Assembly (NCBI GenBank): GCA_964478125.1
Contig: CAYZGR010000006.1
Span: forward strand, 25,928 to 89,927
DNA: 64,000 bases
Reading direction: 5' to 3'
From: FW021-bin31 sp964478125
GTDB lineage: Bacteria > Bacteroidota > Bacteroidia > Chitinophagales > Chitinophagaceae
Part shown: in pieces, positions 46,434 to 56,335 of the stretch
Numbering within the stretch: the first letter of the stretch is position 1
How the letters are laid out: each line of letters begins with the position of its first letter
Translations under genes and position numbers: made by a program
Notes under the pieces: generated by a model
What the model saw: the letters and a program-made list of their open reading frames with translations, nothing else
What the model was told of the DNA's origin: nothing
Databases searched by the model: none

Positions 46434-46861
46434 ACCTCACTCTTACAATAATCGGGCTAATCTCTATACTTTTTCTGTTATAGCCTTTATGGTGATATGA
46501 TTTCACTGGCAGGTACCTCATGGGGTCCATTCTCTTTTTCTAAAAAATTTGGAAATATAGTGGATATTCTATTATTTTAGGGGCCGGAAATACCATTTTT
46601 AAACCTAAATATATGAAAATGAGGAAGTTCTGTTGCTCCTGTTCTTCTATACCTTTCTTAAATTTTCAGTAACATATTTGGGATTTCGGATTGTTAGAGC
46701 TTATAGATGAGGATGCATGTATTGAGCGAATAATGATCTAAAGTGATCTATACCCATGATGGTGTTTCATACACGGAGTATTAGCAGGCGTTATCCCGAC
46801 TTTCTGTATAAGAAAAACAGGATAAAAAATCAGGAAATTTTAATATCAAATTTTCAATTAT
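46434..46861. other. 428-base divergent intergenic stretch
   Basis: No open frame or RNA gene that I can support. It is A/T-rich, with no clear copy of the recurring motif. The leader TTTTCAATTAT directly precedes the cupin gene. Confidence 0.5.
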
Positions 46862-47419
46862 ATGCCAACAAAAGGACAAATCATTACCAATCCATCCAGT
46901 GGGGATACTTACGAATACGTCGAAACCGCTAAGGATACTAATGGCGTACGGGTCACAATGAGAACTACTGTCCAAACAAAGGGCCCGCTTGTACCCAATC
47001 ATTACCATGTATATCAGGAGGAGACTTTCGAAGTGATATCCGGGGATTTGACTATATGGTTGGATGGCGAGACCAGGATTCTTTCAGCAGGAGAGAAATT
47101 GACGTTATCCAAAAATATTCCTCACAACCATTACAATAATGAGGACCACCCCGTTTCATATATTCATACGGTCACGCCTGCTTTAGATTTTGATTATCTC
47201 ATTGAGAATTTAGTCGGACTGGCTGCTGACGGGAAAAGTAAAAATGGGAAATATGGTTTGGTTCAGGAACTGGTATCGCTGAAGTATCTTGACAGCAAAA
47301 CATATCTCGCCGCCATCCCGTTGGGCCTTCAAAAATTTTTAATGAATACGATTGCACCGATTGGGCGCATGGCCGGGTACAGAGCTGTTTATAAGAAATA
47401 TTCGGGGATCGAAAAATAG
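46862..47419 (+). CDS. Cupin-domain protein
   Basis: A 185-residue protein with a single cupin barrel: PNHYHVYQEETFEVISGDLTIWLDG gives the first metal motif (His, His, Glu) and IPHNHYNNEDHPVSYIHTV the second. A helical C-terminal extension of about 80 residues follows. It may be a small-molecule-binding or oxygenase-type cupin; the substrate is unknown. Monocistronic by spacing. Confidence 0.85.
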   Translation: MPTKGQIITNPSSGDTYEYVETAKDTNGVRVTMRTTVQTKGPLVPNHYHVYQEETFEVISGDLTIWLDGETRILSAGEKLTLSKNIPHNHYNNEDHPVSYIHTVTPALDFDYLIENLVGLAADGKSKNGKYGLVQELVSLKYLDSKTYLAAIPLGLQKFLMNTIAPIGRMAGYRAVYKKYSGIEK

Positions 47420-47475
47420 CGTGAAGCCTCAGGTATAATTACGATGAAACTTTATACAAGGGGACTACCGGCTCT

Positions 47476-49980
47476 TTACTGATCCAGTTCGCGGAGGCAT
47501 TTTTTAAGGTCTATACTGTTCTTCTTCCATAACACGGGCCGGAACAGGTCGCCTTTCTTTTGAAGGCGTTTAGGAGTTGTTTTTATATTAAACCTTTCGG
47601 GCTTCAACCCGCGTTTTACTTCTTTCCATTCGAGCGGAGTGGAGACTGGCGCCCCGGGGCGGGGACGCAGGCTGTAAGCCGATGCAAGCGTTTGTCCCCG
47701 CGAGTTCTGCAGGTAATCGATATATACTTTGTCTTTTTCACGCTTTTTCAGAGATCTTTCCATGGTGGTTATTTCGGGAAGATGTTCATGAACCAGGCTG
47801 GCGATCAGCTCTGCAAATGCCCTGACATGTTCGTAGGTGTGTTTGGCGCCTAACGGGACGTAAACATGCATTCCCGTTGCTCCCGAAGTCTTACAATAGG
47901 AGGGGGCTTTTGCGTTGTCCAGTACCCTTTTAACGGTTTTTGCAACTTCCACTACATCATCAAAATCATTTTGTTCAGACGGGTCAATGTCAATGATCAG
48001 ATAATCCGGGAAATCCGTAAATTTAATTCTGGAATTCCAGGGATTAAATTCTATACAGCCCCAATTGGCAAGAAAAATGAGTGCCGCTTTATCATTACAT
48101 AGAACATAATCCACCTCCTTGTTATTTGATTCTGAGAATATTTCAACGGAATCAATCCAGTCAGGTACCTCATCCCCTGCATCTTTTTGAAAGAACCCTT
48201 TATCGGTGATGCCGTTGGGGTTTCTTTTGAGCGATTGAGGTCGATTTTTTAAGTGAGGAAGAATAAATTTACTGACCGTGTTGTAATAATCAATCACATC
48301 CTTTTTGGTTAGCTTCTCCTCAGGCCAGAAAATTTTATTGAGATGTGTAAGCTTTAACGGTCGTTTACTAACGGTTATTTTCTTTTCCGATTCCATATCT
48401 TTGAGTTTTAAAGGCGCTTTTTCTGAAGAGGGGCCGGTATTCATCTGATCTTCCCATTGTATCTCTTCGGCCTCTTTGTCCATCCTGAGTCCACTAAATA
48501 CCGGGTGTCTTAGAATTCCTTTTTCTGTCATGCTGCTATATTTAACATTACAGGTCAAAACCGGTTCGATCCAGGTAGCAGGGTTATTTACGGGAACTTT
48601 AGCATTGAATGGGGAGCTTTTTCGGGTCAGCGGTTGCATCTTTTCCGATAACTCTTTTAGTCTTTTTTCGCTGAATCCCGTTCCGGTATGGCCGATATAA
48701 TGTAGCTTTTTATCTTTAAAAACACCTAATATTAAAGCGCCAAAATATTTTCTGCTTTTTCGTGGCCGGGTAAAGCCTCCGATTACCGCTTCTATTGATT
48801 TGTGGGACTTTATTTTTAGCCAATTATCGGTTCTTTTCCCGGAAAGATAGAGGCTTTCAGACCTTTTTGCCATTATGCCTTCCAGGTTTTTCTGCTGAGC
48901 CAACCGGAAAAATTGTACTCCTTCTTTTTCTATGTGGTCGGAATAGCGAATCAGAATATTATCTTTCAGTAATTGTTTCAGGAGCTTTTTTCTTTCGAGC
49001 AGAGGTTTTTTCCTGATATCCTCTCCTTTATAAAAGAGCAGGTCAAAAACGTAATAACACAATGGATCCGTAGTGTTATCATAGTCTTGCAGGCGTTGAA
49101 AATCGGATAACCCGTTTTCATCTAAAACGACGACCTCTCCATCCAAAACAGCTTTTATATCTATCTTTCTTAACTCTTCTGTAATCGTGGCATACTTCTC
49201 GGTAAAGTTTATTCCATTCCTGGAATAAAGCTTTATTTCTTTTTTACCCGTTTCTGCGATGGCACGGTAGCCGTCCCATTTGACTTCAAAGATCCAATCG
49301 GGAGAAGAGAAAGGTTTTTCGGCCAGTTCGGCCAACATCGGTTTTATGAAGTGCCCATACCTGGTCTTATTGTGCTCTTTTTCTCTGTCTAGGGTAGTCT
49401 CTCTTCTTTTCTTTAAAGCTTTGTTAATGGAAGACTGCGGGTTAGTTTCTTTCTCACTATTGTATTTTTTATCTGTCGAAAATTGATCCTTGTGTTTGAT
49501 AAGCAGCCAGGTATCCTGTTTCCGGTCTCCTTTCATTTCCACTAATGCGAAGGCTCCTTTTAGCTTTTTCCCATTTAAGACGAATTTTATAGAGCCGTGG
49601 TATAATCCGGCGCGTAATATTTTCTCGGGATCTTCTGAAGGAGCTTTTTCAAGGGGTTCATAGGTTCCTTTATCCCATATTTCCACGATGCCGGCTCCAT
49701 AATTATTTTCTGGTATGGTTCCTTCAAAGGAAGCATATTCCAGCGGGTGATCTTCTACTTTTATGGCTAATCGTTTGTCTGCAGGATTTAAAGAAGGTCC
49801 TTTAGGTACGGCCCAGCTTTTTAAAACACCACCCATTTCGAGCCTGAAATCATAATGTAGAGAAGTAGCTTTATGCCGCTGAACGACAAATATAGGTTTA
49901 GCGCTTCCTTTTCTCTTCGTACCGGAAGGCTCTGGTGTAGCTCTGAGATCCCGCTTTTTTTTATACTCTTTTAGACTCAT
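47476..49980 (-). CDS. ligD: ATP-dependent DNA ligase D, three-domain
   Basis: An 834-residue LigD with the order phosphoesterase (about 1-160: RHKATSLHYDFRLE with His 42, Asp 44), ATP-dependent ligase (about 210-510, adenylation Lys 234 in EVKWDGYRA, VLDGEVVVLD, GIMAKR), and primase-polymerase (about 550-834, NPNGITDKGFFQKD, IIDIDPSEQN). It repairs double-strand breaks by end trimming, gap filling and sealing. The order PE-Lig-Pol is that of Pseudomonas-type LigD. Its start touches the Ku stop by one base. Confidence 0.95.
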   Translation of the reverse strand: MSLKEYKKKRDLRATPEPSGTKRKGSAKPIFVVQRHKATSLHYDFRLEMGGVLKSWAVPKGPSLNPADKRLAIKVEDHPLEYASFEGTIPENNYGAGIVEIWDKGTYEPLEKAPSEDPEKILRAGLYHGSIKFVLNGKKLKGAFALVEMKGDRKQDTWLLIKHKDQFSTDKKYNSEKETNPQSSINKALKKRRETTLDREKEHNKTRYGHFIKPMLAELAEKPFSSPDWIFEVKWDGYRAIAETGKKEIKLYSRNGINFTEKYATITEELRKIDIKAVLDGEVVVLDENGLSDFQRLQDYDNTTDPLCYYVFDLLFYKGEDIRKKPLLERKKLLKQLLKDNILIRYSDHIEKEGVQFFRLAQQKNLEGIMAKRSESLYLSGKRTDNWLKIKSHKSIEAVIGGFTRPRKSRKYFGALILGVFKDKKLHYIGHTGTGFSEKRLKELSEKMQPLTRKSSPFNAKVPVNNPATWIEPVLTCNVKYSSMTEKGILRHPVFSGLRMDKEAEEIQWEDQMNTGPSSEKAPLKLKDMESEKKITVSKRPLKLTHLNKIFWPEEKLTKKDVIDYYNTVSKFILPHLKNRPQSLKRNPNGITDKGFFQKDAGDEVPDWIDSVEIFSESNNKEVDYVLCNDKAALIFLANWGCIEFNPWNSRIKFTDFPDYLIIDIDPSEQNDFDDVVEVAKTVKRVLDNAKAPSYCKTSGATGMHVYVPLGAKHTYEHVRAFAELIASLVHEHLPEITTMERSLKKREKDKVYIDYLQNSRGQTLASAYSLRPRPGAPVSTPLEWKEVKRGLKPERFNIKTTPKRLQKKGDLFRPVLWKKNSIDLKKCLRELDQ

Positions 49981-50756
49981 TAGGATGTTTTCTTACGTTG
50001 CTTTTTCAGGCTTTCTTTTAATTGTGCTATCAGATTATCGGACCGTTTGGGTATGATCCGCATTTTTTCAGGCTTGGGTTTTTTACCTTTTGCTTTCTGC
50101 TTGATGTATTTCAATAATTTTTCGGAATAGGTATCTTTATATTCTGCTATGTCAAAGTCCCCGGACATTTCTTTTATAAGCGCTTTGGCCATCTTGAGCT
50201 GGCCGGCGGGAATTTTACCTTCTTTGGGAAGGTTGAGATCGGAAGTATCTCTGATTTCCTCTCTGAACCGGATCTGGTTTAACAGGATCACATTATGGAG
50301 TACTTTAATGATCCCCAGATGTTCTTTGTTCCTTAAAACGAAGGTACACAGCCCCACTTTTTTTTCGCTTTCCAATGCCTTTCTGAATAAGGCATAGGAT
50401 TTCGCACCGCTTTTTGTGGGTTCGATATAATACGGTCTCTCAAAGTAAATGCTATCTACGGCATTTTCTTCAATAAATGAAAGGATCTCAAGACGCCGGT
50501 TGTTTTCCGGACTTGCTTTTTCAAAATCTTCATCAGTTAATACAATATAGTTCCCATTGATCTCATAGCCTTTTACGATATCCTCCCAGTCTACTTCTTT
50601 TCCCGTTTCGGCATTTATTCTTTTATATTTTATATTTGAAAGATCCTGTTTGTCAAGCATATCCAGATCGAGCTCGCTCCTTTGTGAAGCGCTGTATAAC
50701 TTAACAGGTATTGAAACAAGCCCAAAACCAATATCACCCGTCCATATAGATTTCAT
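49980..50756 (-). CDS. ku: Ku DNA end-binding protein
   Basis: A 258-residue bacterial Ku homodimer subunit: IWTGDIGFGLVSIPVKLYSA, KRINAETGKEVDWEDIVKGYE and ERPYYIEPTKSGAKSYALFRKAL are typical. The C-terminal Lys-rich tail (about 225-258) fits the DNA- and LigD-interaction tail. It binds broken ends and recruits LigD. It overlaps topoisomerase by four bases and LigD by one, so all three form a single translationally coupled operon. Confidence 0.95.
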   Translation of the reverse strand: MKSIWTGDIGFGLVSIPVKLYSASQRSELDLDMLDKQDLSNIKYKRINAETGKEVDWEDIVKGYEINGNYIVLTDEDFEKASPENNRRLEILSFIEENAVDSIYFERPYYIEPTKSGAKSYALFRKALESEKKVGLCTFVLRNKEHLGIIKVLHNVILLNQIRFREEIRDTSDLNLPKEGKIPAGQLKMAKALIKEMSGDFDIAEYKDTYSEKLLKYIKQKAKGKKPKPEKMRIIPKRSDNLIAQLKESLKKQRKKTS

Positions 50757-51832
50757 GATCCCTGTTTTGATTTTAATATTTTTAATACGATTCTTTCGTC
50801 AATATCCAGCCATTTGCTTGCTTTTTTTATTTGACTAAAATACTTTTCAAACCGGCCGTCTTTAAGTGTTTCAAGGATGATGGGATGAACGTAATATTTT
50901 TTACAAACTGCTCTGGTATTTCCCATCCGGCTTGCTACCTCGTCCAGTACCTTTTTTATTTCATTATTTTCTACCTTTTTCTTGTCCTTTCGTGTTCTTC
51001 TATGTATGGTTCTTACACATTCTACCGTTCCCGCCCATGTCCTAAAGTCTTTACTGGTAAACGATTCTCCGGATATCTCTTTTATATATGCGTTTACTTC
51101 TTCAGAATGGATGGAATGTTTTTCCCCTTCCTCATCGTAGTACTGAAATAGTTGTTTCCCGGGTATCTCTTTACAATTTTTTATGGTTGATGCGAGCCTC
51201 CTGTTATGGATACTGATGTCATGGGCTTTTCCCTTTTTCCCCTTAAATGTAAACCGGAGATTACCGCCCTTCAGTTTTACATGACGGCCCCTCAGAGTAG
51301 ACAATCCGTAAGAACCGTACAATTTATTGTATAAGCGATTGCCGATCCTTATATTTGTTTGCTCCATAATCCTTAAGAGCGTGGCCAATACCTTTCTTTC
51401 CGGTAGTCCGCTTTGATGGAGGTCATGCCATATGTTTCGTCTTATATAAGGCAGTTTTTTACCAAAATGGTAAAGCCTGTGAAATTTGGTTTCCCCCCTC
51501 ATCCTGATCCATAAAGGATGATAGATATATTGTTTCCGTTGTTTTTTATCATAACCCGTAGCCTGCAAATGGCCATTTCTCCATTCGCAGATACGTACTT
51601 TCTCCCATGCCGGTGGTATGGCCAACGCCTCTATTCTTTTCAATTCTTTTTCATAGGTGATTTTTTTGCCTTTATTAATATATTCCAGTTCCCCGTTTTT
51701 AATGATCCTCCTGATATGGAGTTCAGAAGCCTTCACGTATATCAGTTCCGTTATACCCGTTGTTTTTATTAATTCCTTCTGCTTTTTTTTGTTTGCAGAG
51801 TTGCCGGTATCCTGATGTGAAGGTTGTTCCAT
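50753..51832 (-). CDS. DNA topoisomerase IB (poxvirus-like)
   Basis: A 359-residue type IB topoisomerase of the small viral/bacterial form. The N-terminal domain has IPPAWEKVRICEWRNGHLQATGYD; the catalytic domain carries RIGNRLYNKLYGSYGLSTLRGRHV, KDFRTWAGTV, and the nucleophile Tyr at about 314 in CKKYYVHP. It relaxes supercoils through a 3'-phosphotyrosine intermediate. Being first in a Ku-LigD operon is notable and suggests a role in repair rather than general topology. Confidence 0.93.
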   Translation of the reverse strand: MEQPSHQDTGNSANKKKQKELIKTTGITELIYVKASELHIRRIIKNGELEYINKGKKITYEKELKRIEALAIPPAWEKVRICEWRNGHLQATGYDKKQRKQYIYHPLWIRMRGETKFHRLYHFGKKLPYIRRNIWHDLHQSGLPERKVLATLLRIMEQTNIRIGNRLYNKLYGSYGLSTLRGRHVKLKGGNLRFTFKGKKGKAHDISIHNRRLASTIKNCKEIPGKQLFQYYDEEGEKHSIHSEEVNAYIKEISGESFTSKDFRTWAGTVECVRTIHRRTRKDKKKVENNEIKKVLDEVASRMGNTRAVCKKYYVHPIILETLKDGRFEKYFSQIKKASKWLDIDERIVLKILKSKQGS

Positions 51833-51973
51833 AGAAGTACGCTTATGTTCTTAATGAAATAATTGTACCAAAACGCCTCATTGGTGTTGCTCTTTGAAAG
51901 CATAAGTCGTATATTATGTAAATGGGTATTTCTCGATGATTCTTTGAATCTCTTCTAAATTCCAGAGACTAAA

Positions 51974-52003
51974 GATGCAGAGGATGTAGAGATTGTTCTA
52001 CAT
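51974..52003 (-). promoter_or_regulatory. Candidate operator ahead of the topoisomerase-Ku-LigD operon
   Basis: A perfect dyad ATGTAGA (51984-51990) and TCTACAT (51997-52003) with a six-base spacer, preceded by the direct repeat GATGCAGAG/GATGTAGAG (51974-51991). It lies 150-170 bases before the operon start. The TGTAGA core is shared with the recurring upstream motif. On the plus strand T residues follow the dyad, but no plus-strand gene precedes it. Confidence 0.4.
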
Positions 52004-52058
52004 TTTTTGGAATGAAGAGCGGCTAACCGGCTTTTGGGATGGATCGGGTGGTATGGTA

Positions 52059-53153
52059 TTATTGCGGTTTAACGCTCAAACCGTAGGGAATAGCCATATC
52101 CTGCCAGCTATAGAACTGAAAAGTTTTATCATCGCTCATAGCGACAAACAGGCCGTGCGGGAAACCCGGCAACGAGGTATTGGTAACTTCACTACCGTCG
52201 CTAAGAACTGTAGATAAAGGAATACTGGCTATTTTTTCATAATGATTATGGCCCGGTCCTGTGCCTGTCCGGGGATATATGTTAAAGCGATTGGCAGATT
52301 GGTCTGAAACAATAAGGTAGCCTGTGCTGTCTGTAAGCTTATATATGGAGATTCCTTCATTATCTGCCTTAAAATCTCCCTGGCCAAAAATGGCCAGTTC
52401 CTGATCCCCTTTCGCAGGATCCGCATGGTATTTTCTGATCCCCGCCTGCTCATCACAATAGTAGACATAGCCCATTTCATTATCTACAGCAATAGCTTCT
52501 ATCTCTTTTTTTCCCGAAAACTGCCCAAATCTCCTTACCAGTTTACCCGTTACCCGGCCCCGGCCGTTGTCCTGTAACAGGTATTCTTCCAGGTATCCTT
52601 TTTCGGGCCCTTTTTTGCGACTAATAATAGCAAAGATGGCATGGTCAGAAGGGCGGGTATATAGGCCGATACCCATTGGCTGACGGTGTTTTTCTCCTTT
52701 AAATACTTCAATGCCGCCTCCATCAACCGGAGTCATATCGGGTAAAGTAAAAATGCGAAGACGGTTTTTATTTCTTTCTGTTACAACGGCAATATCAACC
52801 CGTCTTCCATTCAATGGTAGACCATAAGCGATGTCTACGTTGTTAGGCCGCTTTAGTCCGGTAACGGTTCTTTGATGATCTATTTTCCCGTTCAAATTGA
52901 AGACATAAAGACCGCCGTTAACAGGATCTTTATCTGTACCGATAATTAAACTGCTATCTTTATTTACAGGATTAATCCAGATAGCAGGATCGTCTGTATC
53001 AGTCAGGGTGGTATCTGTAACGACTGCCGGCTTTATTATATCGCGGTCTGCCGGATTTGAACGACCGGATTCTCCTGCGGGATTGCAGCCTGTATAAAAC
53101 AAGGCGCTGAGCAGGCAAATCCGTATATAATATAGGAAATGATGTTTCGCCAT
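52059..53153 (-). CDS. Beta-propeller phytase lipoprotein
   Basis: A 364-residue secreted phytase of the beta-propeller type, which removes phosphates from inositol hexaphosphate with calcium. A lipoprotein signal (YTGC, Cys near 22) is followed by TDTDDPAIWINP, LKRPNNVDIAYG, KKEIEAIAVDNEMGYVYYCDE and FKADNEGISIYK, all typical blade motifs. It closes the minus-strand SusC/SusD locus and suggests organic phosphate as a target nutrient. Confidence 0.9.
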   Translation of the reverse strand: MAKHHFLYYIRICLLSALFYTGCNPAGESGRSNPADRDIIKPAVVTDTTLTDTDDPAIWINPVNKDSSLIIGTDKDPVNGGLYVFNLNGKIDHQRTVTGLKRPNNVDIAYGLPLNGRRVDIAVVTERNKNRLRIFTLPDMTPVDGGGIEVFKGEKHRQPMGIGLYTRPSDHAIFAIISRKKGPEKGYLEEYLLQDNGRGRVTGKLVRRFGQFSGKKEIEAIAVDNEMGYVYYCDEQAGIRKYHADPAKGDQELAIFGQGDFKADNEGISIYKLTDSTGYLIVSDQSANRFNIYPRTGTGPGHNHYEKIASIPLSTVLSDGSEVTNTSLPGFPHGLFVAMSDDKTFQFYSWQDMAIPYGLSVKPQ

Positions 53154-53162
53154 AACAAAAAC

Positions 53163-54386
53163 CTATTTTGAGCTTTTAGAATAGTTAACCTTACCAAAAA
53201 AGGGCCTTAGATCTGCTTCAAATACGTCGCCCTTATTGTCCGAAGCTAATATGATCCAAGGACCATCCGATGGAAATGCGTGCTTGGGACCCGTTATGTT
53301 ATTTATCATTATCTTGAGAGAAGGATCCGGTACTATTATTTCCTTTCGCTTTACCAGTATCTCTGTTGAAGTCGTATCAATAACCCCGAATACAATTCTG
53401 TCATCATACCGCTTTTTGTTTTTATGATCATATACGGTATAACCAGACAATATTAAATCGGGATCGGGAGTTGTTATAACCACCGGACGGCTGGGACCAA
53501 TATATTGGCCTAAAGTAAGATAAGGATCGTTTTCCCACCTTCCGTCCGGCTCGCGAACCCGTAATACCAACTGTGGATATCCTACCTTATCAACAGAATT
53601 CTTGGTGGCGGTCCACAGCGTTCCATTAGCCGATATGGCAGTATTGATATGATCGTCGGCTGTTTGATTTCCTGATGCTATGGTATGAATAGGGGACCAG
53701 TTATTGACCGGTTGCCCGTTTATATGCTCGCGGGAATAAACAGCTTCGGTCTTTTGATTTGACCAAATGACCACCACAGCATTTTTCAATGCGACGATAC
53801 AACTGATATCATCAGAAGAAACGTCTTCTCCCACCCGTATATTACTCCAATGGACCGCATCCTTCGAGTTCCATACATAAATTGCTTTTCCTCCGACATC
53901 TGCCGCCACCCACCATACGCCGGTAGCATCTCTGGCAATAGTGGCCGTCTCTATATTGGGGTACTTCTGAGGCATGTTCAGGTATCCCAGTATCCTGGCC
54001 TGCCAGTTTGCGCCGCCAGCGTCCCGGGGTATCATCCTGAATATACACAGAGATGAATCCGACACGCCTACGGCAGTTACTGTTCTATTCTCATACCATA
54101 CATCTGCGCGGCCGGGTATTCCTTTTAAATTATTGTTGATTTCGGGATGTTCTTTCCAGCCCCTATCCGTTCTTTGCCATAAGGTAGGTCCCGATGAATC
54201 GGGTAATAATGCCCACCAGTGAGAATCCATAAACCATAATTTAGACTGTGGCTTATCAGCTGTGGGAGTGGAAAGCACTGAAGAACCCGAAAAATTTACA
54301 TGGAAAGAAGGGAATCTTGTAACTTTTTGTCCCTTGGATTTAAAAGCGATCAGCAGTGTGATAATTAATAAAAGATAGGCCCTCAT
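53163..54386 (-). CDS. Secreted beta-propeller-like protein of unknown function
   Basis: A 407-residue exported protein (signal MRAYLLLIITLLIAFKSKGQ). The mature part repeats Trp-rich strands (LWFMDSHWWALLPDS, GVWWVAADVGG, AVVVIWSNQ, TLWTATKN), each about 45-50 residues apart, which suggests a six- or seven-bladed propeller like those of sialidase/BNR proteins, but I see no Asp-box or catalytic set. It lies 9 bases before the phytase gene and 5 after the hyaluronidase-like gene, so it is in the same operon. Confidence 0.65.
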   Translation of the reverse strand: MRAYLLLIITLLIAFKSKGQKVTRFPSFHVNFSGSSVLSTPTADKPQSKLWFMDSHWWALLPDSSGPTLWQRTDRGWKEHPEINNNLKGIPGRADVWYENRTVTAVGVSDSSLCIFRMIPRDAGGANWQARILGYLNMPQKYPNIETATIARDATGVWWVAADVGGKAIYVWNSKDAVHWSNIRVGEDVSSDDISCIVALKNAVVVIWSNQKTEAVYSREHINGQPVNNWSPIHTIASGNQTADDHINTAISANGTLWTATKNSVDKVGYPQLVLRVREPDGRWENDPYLTLGQYIGPSRPVVITTPDPDLILSGYTVYDHKNKKRYDDRIVFGVIDTTSTEILVKRKEIIVPDPSLKIMINNITGPKHAFPSDGPWIILASDNKGDVFEADLRPFFGKVNYSKSSK

Positions 54387-54391
54387 ATATA

Positions 54392-55071
54392 TTAATTAAA
54401 ATAGTATGATAATATTTTATCTGAAGAGGAAAGCGCCTGCCTGAGCAAGGGATTTACCAGATCAAACTTCATAAGATGCTTTTTGTAAAAATCGGGAGAA
54501 TCCTCCCACCAGATCATGCCGGAAACTTCTATACCGGACGGAGACTTATAATTCTCGATATATTTTAGGTATTTCATCATTACTTGCTTAGGGATCAGTT
54601 CAAATCTAGTCTCTTTGTTTTGAGAATAGGTTAAGTACCAAAAAAAGGGGATCACGGGTTTTTTGAGACGTTTAGCATAGTTAAAAGCATACCCCAGGTT
54701 TAATTTGAAAAAATCAAAGTTGTCTTCAATTCCACGCCCTATAGGTAAATAAGGAGCATATAATGATGGGAAAAGGACATCGCATACTTCTAAAATCGGG
54801 TCTAGGTTTTGTTCCGCACCGCTTCTATATTGCCAACTATAGTATGCTTTAAAGGGCATTCCGTACACTCCTACTTTTGCATTTGGCCGCTTGTGCTTGA
54901 TGTATTTTATCAGGTTTATATATAGGGCTACAGCCTTTTTATACTTATCGTCACTAACCCTTTTATATCTGGTAAGGTTATTTCCTTTTAAATCCACATA
55001 ATAATGATTCTCCAGGTCTATACATATGATGCCTTTGGCTTCCTTATCCGGTAAAGCTTTAGTGAGATATT
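54392..55071 (-). CDS. Hyaluronidase-like TIM-barrel enzyme, C-terminal part
   Basis: The frame is open from the gap edge, giving about 226 residues starting YLTKALPDKEAKG. IICIDLENHYY places Asp and Glu two apart, as in the catalytic DWE of GH56 hyaluronidases. RPNAKVGVYGMPF, CDVLFPSLYAP, KKPVIPFFWYLTY and EVSGMIWWEDSPDF follow the order of GH56 barrel strands. Bacterial GH56-like proteins are rare, so the substrate is unsure. The N-terminus, including any signal peptide, is lost in the gap. A GTG at 54997 is not the start, because coding continues upstream. Confidence 0.55.
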
Positions 55072-55171
55072 NNNNNNNNNNNNNNNNNNNNNNNNNNNNN
55101 NNNNNNNNNNNNNNNNNNNNNNNNNNNNNNNNNNNNNNNNNNNNNNNNNNNNNNNNNNNNNNNNNNNNNNN
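55072..55171. other. Scaffold gap (100 N)
   Basis: Exactly 100 N. It removes the end of the SusD gene and the start of the hyaluronidase-like gene. Both losses together need several hundred bases, so the real gap is much longer. Confidence 0.95.
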
Positions 55172-56325
55172 TTGGGAACGAAGCCGATCTCATTTAAAGC
55201 TTCCGCATACATTAAAAGTACGTCTGCATAACGAAGGACGGGCCAATTATCATTAGATCCCTCATTTTGCACAGGCGTATCAAAATACTTAATACAGAAT
55301 CTTCCTGCTAAGCCTGAAACGACAGTGCCGTCCGGGGAAACGTAAGATTCCTTCAAAGAGGCATCTTTCCTGAGGTCGTTCGGTTCATAGGCGTCAATTA
55401 TGTTCTCCGTAGGTATATTGTACCCCCCGGCCGTACTGTAATAACTCAGATATGGATACAGATAAGGACTGTACCGTTCACAAAAATTGGAGCCTGTTGA
55501 TGAAGTTGCACTTCTCTGGAATTGAACATCAAAAATAGATTCCTTGTTGTTTTTATTTGAAGCCTTCCATAGATCACTATAATCGGGTAACAACTGATAT
55601 TGATTTGAATGAATTACATTTTCTAAAGTGGTTCTTGCATTTTCATAATCATGAATGGTCAAATATACTTTCCCTAACAGGGCTAATGCCGCTCCTTTCG
55701 TTGCCCTTCCTACTTCATCCGGTCTCACCTGAAGCGGTAAGGCGCCGGAAGCGGTTTTCAAATCTTCTATAATTTGATCGTAGACCTTAGATTCTTCAAC
55801 CCTGCCGGTAGCGTAGGCTTCATCTATGGAACCCAAAACCTTGGTTACCAAGGGTACAGCTCCAAATATCCTAACCAGGTTGAAGTAAAATAAAGCTCTT
55901 AAAAACTTAGCCTCACCCTCGATCCTTCCTTTGAGCGATTCCGTTATACTTGATTTACCCACTCGGTCCAATATTTCGTTTACACGAACAATTCCCTTGT
56001 AATGATCATTCCAGATACTTTCAGATATCGGATTGTCGGTTGGGAGCCTAAACAACTGCATATTATAATAATTGAACCTGTTAGAAGCTGTGGTTCCCAT
56101 TTCCGTATTATCCGCCCGTAAATCACCGACCAACTGAACATTATCATCATATACGCCACCTGACGTTAAACTTGAATATGCCCCAATGATGGCATTGGTA
56201 AAGTCTTCTTCGCTTTTATAGAAGTTTTGAACATTGGAGTTGGATATGGGGTTCAGGCCTAAAAAGTTTTTAGAACAACCTGTAGACAATACTATTAATA
56301 TCGAAAGAAAAAATATCCTTTTCAT
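55172..56325 (-). CDS. SusD/RagB nutrient-binding lipoprotein (truncated by gap)
   Basis: About 384 residues are visible from the start (LSTGC lipobox, Cys near 17) to EIGFVP at the gap. LGLNPISNSNVQNFYKSEEDFTNAIIGAYSSL is the N-terminal SusD helix pattern, followed by TPR-like helices with KGRIEGEAKFLRALFYFNLVRIFG. It binds the glycan at the cell surface as a lid on SusC. The typical length is 480-550, so 100-160 residues are missing. The gene follows SusC by 10 bases. Confidence 0.9.
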
Positions 56326-56335
56326 AGTTGTAGTT

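Noticed and set aside
51984..52008. TGTAGA dyad followed by T residues as a rho-independent terminator
   Set aside because: The T run is on the plus strand, but no plus-strand transcript is expected to end there; an operator reading is preferred.
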